Positions 57,853-64,000 of a DNA stretch of 64,000 nt are shown one piece after another. The DNA is taken from the NCBI GenBank assembly GCA_001683735.1, contig LUGG01000002.1, positions 2,852,001-2,916,000 of the forward strand, written 5' to 3'. A program made the position numbers and the translations under genes. The notes beneath the pieces are model-generated. The model was not told the DNA's origin and searched no databases. It saw nothing but the letters and a program-made list of their open reading frames with translations. The DNA is from Grifola frondosa. Its lineage: Eukaryota > Basidiomycota > Agaricomycetes > Polyporales > Grifolaceae. How positions within the stretch are numbered: the first letter of the stretch is position 1; every line of letters begins with the position of its first letter.

Positions 57853-58804
57853 ATGAACGGACCACCACCTTCTGTACCATCTGTACTCCTGCCAGAGCTC
57901 ATCGGCTTTATCCCTCAATACCTCCTCGACGATATCATCAATATTGCCAATGATGCAACCAAAGAGAGCGTCGAAGCCATGGAACGATTTCTCGAACGCT
58001 GGGCGGATGCTCGAACACAGAAAGTAGACGCAGAGTGGGATCCAAGCCAGGAAATTGAACAAGGACTAGTTGCCTTCCAGACACTGCTAGAGTCACACAT
58101 CGACATCGCGTTCGACTTCTTTGAGGCCTGGTCGCTACGCAACATCTTCGCCATCCCAGCAGACCTTCCCATTGTTGTTCCACATCAGCAAGGTCTCGAT
58201 CTCAATGAATCTCCTGAAAGGGAAGCAGAGCTGCTAGCAGAAATTACAGAACTCCGAAGAAAGGTACATGCGGTATGTCTGAACTACCATTGTTTGGCTT
58301 GGGTCGTGCTAAGGATGGCTACATCAGCAAAGAAAGCTGAGACAGCTCTTTACTCGCGCCGTCCGAAAGTCTGCGACACAGCTTGCTCGTTCGCAAGACC
58401 GTTTGGAGCGACTCCAGTTCTTGCGTGCACCCCAATTGCAAACGCTCCTTGAACTCCCGGATGAGTTCCACACAATGTACACCGCTGTCTCCTCCCTACC
58501 CCCATTGGATCCCACCTCCACTGTACCAGAACAAATTACATTGTCCGAACCTGGGAAGCGCCTGTGGGAGACGAGCAGGACAGGATACTTGAACTGGGCT
58601 GTCGAGCAGCTTATGTTGCGCGCAAAAAGCCAGGCGAAGGGCGCAGGTGCGTTCGGGGAAGGCAGCTCGGCAATAGGAGCTGCGGCTGGAGCTGCATATG
58701 ATATCGCAAACGCGGACGATGTCAAGCTTGTCCTGGAGGAGATTGCGGGGAAGGACGCAGTTGCCCAGTTAGGTAGTGGGACGGATCGTATGGATACCCA
58801 GTGA
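57853..58804 (+). CDS. MTW1: Kinetochore protein Mis12/Mtw1
   Basis: The start at 57853 gives PPSVPSVLLPELIGFIPQYL, then LDDIINIANDATKESVEAME and RFLERWADARTQKVDAEWDP, the conserved Mis12 N-terminal head with its FxPQ region. A second half of helical, Glu/Leu/Arg-rich sequence (EREAELLAEITELRRKVHA, QLARSQDRLERLQFLRAPQL) follows a single intron (GTATGT...ATCAG) near 58274-58327. The total of about 300 residues matches the family. Mis12 is part of the MIND complex linking inner centromere and KMN network. A TTAGGGTTT motif lies about 190 nt upstream. Confidence 0.85.
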
Positions 58805-59171
58805 TAGTTGTGGCGTTATAAGTTATTATGATCTATGCGTCGGAAGTTGTATCTCTAAGTTGCGTACGTATTTAGCTAGTATATTCGTTTTCTGTTATGG
58901 TTTCTCTCGATAGACCGCTCAGTGTGATTAAATAAATATCACACATGTCACTGTGGTCACAAGGCTCTGGAACATAACACGTCCATGCTCGTGCAAGAAC
59001 TTGGCAAGAACTCAAACATGGGGTCTCCTCATCCACGCATGTCTCCCATCCTTTGATCTTTTGTATGTACACACTTAGGGACACAAGGCTGCATCGGATT
59101 AAGCTGTGAGTTGCCTCGGCTTGATTCATATGGGAGACTCATTGTTCATAATTGTTGCCGGTAGTACGTAA
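58805..59171. other. Intergenic, no gene seen
   Basis: 367 nt between MTW1 and the deaminase-like gene on the same strand. Nothing was recognised. Confidence 0.4.
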
Positions 59172-60621
59172 ATGTCGAATTTGGAAACCACCGCCTACGA
59201 AGATGCCCTTCTCCACTTCGAAGTGCAATACATGCGTCTTCCAGCACCTCTCAATGGCGACCCTTGGTGAGTTGAACTGCTTGAGAATCACTGTTGTCTC
59301 GCTAATCCCTGTGAGCAGGCGAGTTACAACAACGCCTTAGCGGTGACCTCCAGCTCCTTCATTATCTTCGTCTGCATCCAGCAAGGGTTCATGAAAAGTG
59401 CCACGATAAGAACCTGCCGCCACAGGGTCAGAAAATTAGTGGTGAGATCCTTAACAGTATTGCATTGTGTCTCGTTACGCACGAGGGCACACCAGCGGAG
59501 ACCACGGCTGTTTCAATAGATCTTCGGGGTGGCGTCACCCTGGTTATAGCCAAGGGGCGCGTCCCGACCTCTGAAGACTATGATGCCGCGCAGCGTTTCT
59601 TCTTCGCGTTGCGTACTCGGCGCACCTGGAGCTCTGTCATCTGCGAGGTCATGTCTTATTCGTGGCAGCCTATGAACACCCGAATAGCCACCCTACACAA
59701 CACCGTCGTACAGTGGATGAGTCGAGATCCCACCTCATTCCGCATTTCCGAAGACCCATCGACGATGGAACTGATGTTCCCGGGACTGCTAGAGGTTGTC
59801 GACAAGTCGTACATCGTCGATTTGAATACAAACAACCCTCGACTTATGTTCGTCCGAGCACTGGACAAGGTGCTGCGGTTATCGGACTTGAAGATCCCCC
59901 CTGCTGCTAAACCAGATGACCTTGCTGTCGAAGTTCGTCAATTCTTCGATCTCTGCAATTATTGTTCTGTCGTCTCCCGGTGCATTATATGGAATTCCAC
60001 CGACCTAGGCTGCACTCATCCCGACCGTAGGTTGAAGCGGAGACTAGACAAAATGCTTCAGTATCTCTACCCTATCGGATTCCTCCTGCGAACGCATTAT
60101 GTTGATATCGCGAGTATTCGATGGGTGGATGAGTCTTTTGACCATTTGACTACTGCCGCGGTTCAAATCCCTTCTCCATGGTCTGTAATGCTTTCAGGCG
60201 CCCGAAGACTATGGCTCTTCAAACCTTCCATCGCATAAATCGTGGTCAAATAAATTCCGTGACGTTCTAGGCTCATGGGAATCCTCTATAACGCTTGCGC
60301 TTCATGCAGAACTGCGTTTAGTGCTCCATTTCGCGCCTCAAAAGAAGAAGCCAATTTTACCTACCTGACGAATGGACGATTGGCTGCAGCAGCCGGAGCT
60401 GTGTAGCCTGTTCCCGATGGCTTTCGGGCTACAATGAGTCGCATGGGACACGCTGGTGGACCCCACGTTCTAAAGGCAGATCCGATTGTACTTGGGCATT
60501 GCCTGCAATCACGCATGATTGCAATGTGCTGGAGAATACTCGAAGCGCATTGCAGGAGATGCTGCGTGCGATTGAGATGAGGGAGGAGATTGCGAAAGAA
60601 GTTGTGGAGGCTGACTTCTAG
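59172..60621 (+). CDS. OTT_1508-like deaminase-domain protein (frame broken)
   Basis: The start MSNLETTAYEDALLHFEVQY is at 59172, then an intron and QQRLSGDLQLLHYLRLHPAR. A long exon (59407-60230) has GTPAETTAVSIDLRGGVTLV and VRQFFDLCNYCSVVSRCIIW. The C-terminal part carries HAELRLVLHFAP (His-Ala-Glu of a cytidine-deaminase-like zinc site), and in another frame IGCSSRSCVACSRWLSGYN, which supplies the CxxC ligands. The end is ALQEMLRAIEMREEIAKE, stop at 60621. This layout (HAE ... GxSxxxCxxC) is that of the OTT_1508-like deaminases found in fungi. The frame changes near 59320, 60210 and 60340; the last fits one missing A in an AAAA run. Biological role unknown. Confidence 0.6.
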
Positions 60622-62146
60622 ATGGATCGGACATTTTTTACCAGTGCGTATCTGATTACATGTGCATGGGTCCTGTGATACGTGTGCTACGAAGATCTCG
60701 TTGAAGAATATAGAACATCCACTCGTGTGGGATACGGGTTCAATTGTTGCGTGGTAGCCGGTGGTTTCAGTAAATAAATCATTGCTAACATCCACCCACT
60801 TCTTCATTGATATCTCGGGTGGGGTTTGATGAGAACATTGTAACATGCGGCTGAAAACACTTACCTTGTAGGACTTCGACTAGTCTCGTGATCAGCCAGT
60901 TGTAGGCTACGCCACCGGGAGAGTCCGGCGAAAACTTAGGCGGATTATCAAACTTGGCCCTCCATGTCGGATGGTTTTAACGTTCGATTGGGAGTCCGAA
61001 GTGAGATACTGGTGTCGAGTTTCCAACCATTCCTTTATGGCAAGCGGAAACACGCAAAGCCGGATTGCGTCTCTATTGTAGATCTGCGTGCCAGGACGTT
61101 ATCCTCATCGTGTGAAAGAAGAGGACAAGCGTTCCGGCAGAGGCCGATGCCGCTGTCTAGCTGGTGTTGACTGACCGATTAAAAATTTTGAACAGCATGG
61201 TACGCCACCGAATCTTGTACTGTTTATGAATGACTTGACTAAAGGCGACTTTAAGCCTCCATGGCTTCTTGAACTCGTGGTGTGTACCACGTGGCAGTTC
61301 CTGGAGAACTCAACTCCCCCCACCGTCCTTGTCAATATGCCGAGGCCTCACCGTTCGACGAGCGACATCGTGAGATAGCAGGTATGCCATTTTTCAATGC
61401 TATACGACTTTTATGTAATCCATGGGTTGACTTTCTTGAACCCCTAGTTCTGTTGTCATATCTTAGTCCTCCGTACTCGAAACAGTATGTATCGGCCCGT
61501 CTCCTGATCAACTATCCATTATCCCGACGCGCGCTTGATCATGGTAAGCACGGAAAGCGTCCTCGATCGCGATCTTGTGACATATGTGACTGACCTCCTC
61601 TTTAGCCCGATTGGAGATTGGACTGGATATCAGTGTGCTCAATGGGAACGAGCATGAGGTGTCGGAGAGGACATCCTCACGCCCGTTCACCAACGCCAAA
61701 CCAACTCTTCTCGGAAATGGATACAAATGCGATTATGGAGTCAGTGACATGATCCGGCATGGCAAGTGTGTGCGCTGCGGCGGGATTAATCGCGCCTCAG
61801 CGTACACACACGCTAGACGAAACGAACTGCCAATTTAAGGGTTCAAGTCCTCATCGCTCGATAGCCGCAAATAGTGAGTCTATGCTCATGGCAAAATGTC
61901 GATATTGATAAGCATTCAGAAAAAATCGATGGGATCGCTGACCTTGACAAACACCCAAAATGGGGTCGGAAGGCGGGTCAAGCCCTTGATCCGCCTTCCG
62001 ACGTTACACGTACGGCGTTAGGTTTTCAGAGATGCATATGGACTCGGATGGGGTGCCTCTTGTATATAACGACCTGGTGCGCATTTGCTCCATCACTTCC
62101 GACGACTCATCATCCTGATAAAACCTTCTACCCGCCCTCGATATCT
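60622..62146. other. Unresolved region with possible exon remnants
   Basis: 1.5 kb with no gene I can define. A stretch at about 61195-61375 reads NLVLFMNDLTKGDFKPPWLL on the plus strand, and 61611-61838 reads YKCDYGVSDMIRHGKCVRCG with several Cys and His, which could be a decayed zinc finger. I could not link these into one gene. The promoter of the synthetase gene should lie at the right end. Confidence 0.35.
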
Positions 62147-64000
62147 ATGATGTCTATCCCGCTTGAATTTCTCAATGACCTTCCGGATCCTTCAGCCAAC
62201 AGCTCTCTAGGCGACCAGCTTGCTGCAGAAGTTACGGACTCTGGCCGAGTTTCAACTTTGCTAGATTGTCTTTCTGCCATTGACCGCCCAGCCCTTTTCT
62301 CCCCCGACATGACACGACCTCCATTGACGCACACCGAGCTGCACCACTTTATCTCGCATTTTGCACTTCCCACGTCTGGTCTGCATCCGCGATTAGGTCC
62401 CAACGACCGTATCATGATTGCTTTGCCTACCGGTCCGGAAAATGCTCTCGCCCTCATGGCCATTGCGAGCTACCATACCGGCGCACCGGTCAACTACAGC
62501 TGTACTGCAAGCGAGCTATCAGAGGATGCGGCGCGGCTGAAGGCCAAAGCCGTGGTCACCACTATAGAAGCTGCAGAGCGGTTGGAGTTGAAGTCATTGC
62601 GTGCAGAATTGGGTGCGGAGATCATCTTTGTGCATGCTCGCCTCCTTGGCTCCGCTGGCCTTTTCGACATGTCGTTCATGGACGATAGGTACGACGAATC
62701 GACCTGGGAAGATGTGCAACTAGTTCTGCCCAGTCCTTCGAAGCTGCACGGCTTGGACGATCAGTCACTTGTGCTGCATACGTCGGGGACTAGTGGAAAG
62801 AAAAAGGTATGTGATTTTTTCTTTCAAAGCATGGACGATATTTAGTTTTTCCACTGTCAGGTTGTGCCCTACAGTCTCCGATGTTTGATTGTGGGAACTT
62901 GTTGTGTCGCCAAGTCGTGGGATCTTTCGTCGAAAGATGTCAACAGTGAGTTGTACTTCCCCTTTTCACAACTAGGCTGATTTGCATTGCTTAAGTGAAC
63001 ATGATGCCATTGTTTCACGTCGGTGGAATTATTCGTAATCTCTGGGCACCTATGTTCTCCGGAGGAAGCGCCATTATGTGCGCCGGTTTCGATGATCTGG
63101 CATTTTGGCCAATCGTGATGGAGCGTGGGGCTACTTGGTACGTAAAAATGTTATATGTCTCGCGTTCTTACCCCTAACTCAAATATGTTAGGTATTATGC
63201 TGCACCAACGATGCATCACGCTATCTTGGGTTCTAAGCCACCTTCAGTTGTTCCCGCTACAGATACCCGTATCCGCATGATTGCCAATGCTGCTGGTGGT
63301 TTGCTCCCGACGCTGGCCCAACAGCTTAAGGCCGCATTCGGCGCAGTCATCCTTCCATCTTATGGCATGACTGAGTGCATGCCGATCGCTTCCCCTCCCA
63401 CAAACTACAAGCTCGATCGTCCTGGGTGCTCGGGTATTGCGTGCGGGCCCTTCATGTCCATTCGCGACCCGTTCAACCTCGAACGCGAGCTGCCCTGTGG
63501 TGCTACAGGCGCGGTGTCTTTCCGCGGCCTGCCAACCTTCGAGGGATACGAAAAGGCCATCGGGGAGCCGCTTGATACGTCTTCGTTCTCGTCAGAGGGC
63601 TGGTTTGATGGCGGCGACGTTGGCTTCATGGACACTGATGGGTATCTCTTCATCACAGGCCGCTCAAAGGAGATTATTAACAAGGGTGGTGAAGTCATTT
63701 CTCCGTTCGAGATCGAGGAGGCCATTACGTCCTTGGCGAAGCATCGCGTCAAGTCGACCATCGCTTTCTCCGTCGAGCATGACGTTCTCCAGGAGACTAT
63801 CGGAGTCGTCATCGTTCCTATCCCGGGTGCTCCCCGGATTGGCCTCGCCGAGCTGCTCGATATCCTGAAAGTTCAGCTCCATCCTTCCAAGTGGCCGTTC
63901 GTTATCGTCTATATGGACGACTTGCCGAAAAATAACGCAGGGAAACCTTTGCGCATCAAACTCGCGTCGCGTCTCGGTATCAGTCAAATGACTGATAACA
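62147..64000 (+). CDS. AMP-dependent synthetase/ligase (ANL superfamily), 3' end outside window
   Basis: The start is at 62147 (MMSIPLEFLNDLPDPSANSS); upstream in-frame residues are possible. The ANL core motifs are in order: LHTSGTSGKKK (P-loop), NMMPLFHVGG, PSYGMTE, GWFDGGDVGFMDTDGYLFIT, GRSKEIINKGGEVISP and PKNNAGKPLRIK, whose Lys is the usual catalytic residue for adenylation. Three introns lie near 62807-62860, 62948-62995 and 63138-63191. The enzyme activates a carboxylic acid as acyl-AMP, then as CoA ester or carrier thioester. The acid cannot be predicted. About 600 residues are in the window with no break, and the reading frame is still open at the window end, so further domains may follow. 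Confidence 0.88.

Noticed and set aside
60361..60846. Minus-strand 161-residue open frame
   Set aside because: It is antisense to the deaminase C-terminal exon, which has the expected zinc motifs on the plus strand.
61815..61860. Possible tRNA 3' half (GGTTCAAGTCC string)
   Set aside because: The T stem fails after three pairs and no 5' half with a complementary acceptor stem exists within 120 nt.

Overview
The window is nuclear DNA of a filamentous basidiomycete. Genes are closely spaced and interrupted by many 50-70 nt GT-AG introns. Recognisable single-copy fungal genes include HAP3/NF-YB, ATG18, EXO70, the fungal tRNA ligase TRL1, RPL14 and MIS12/MTW1. F-box proteins, an EZH2-like methyltransferase pair, DUF4246 and a fungalysin point to Agaricomycetes. 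Polyporales is my best guess from protein resemblance, but I could not test it.

Layout. 1-8.9 kb: 3' part of a casein-kinase-like gene, a GST, a multipass membrane protein, an F-box gene and a DUF4246 gene. 9.3-12.0 kb: EZH2-like gene A, followed by a cupin, HAP3, a one-zinc-finger protein, an F-box gene with an in-frame stop, and ATG18. 20.6-23.3 kb: EZH2-like gene B, whose last two thirds are AT-rich and almost free of CpG. Then EXO70 and a TMEM242-like gene.

27.2-41.7 kb is a tandem array of four units of about 3.8-4.0 kb. Each carries an UNC93-like/DUF895 transporter gene on the minus strand. Between units lie decayed copies of the 3' end of the neighbouring TMEM242-like gene, so the duplicated segment included that end. 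Every transporter copy shows at least one frame-breaking indel. A fifth unit lies inverted at about 54.0-57.3 kb inside a fungalysin (M36) gene. The two halves of that protease can still be read on either side.

The rest holds TRL1, an F-box/LRR-like gene, RPL14, a small membrane protein, MIS12, a probable OTT_1508-like deaminase, and an AMP-dependent synthetase/ligase running off the right edge.

A recurring feature is the single-base deficit in short homopolymers (mostly C/G runs, also A runs) inside conserved genes, including TRL1, which is expected to be essential. Many of these are probably consensus errors, and this should be kept in mind before any gene here is called dead.
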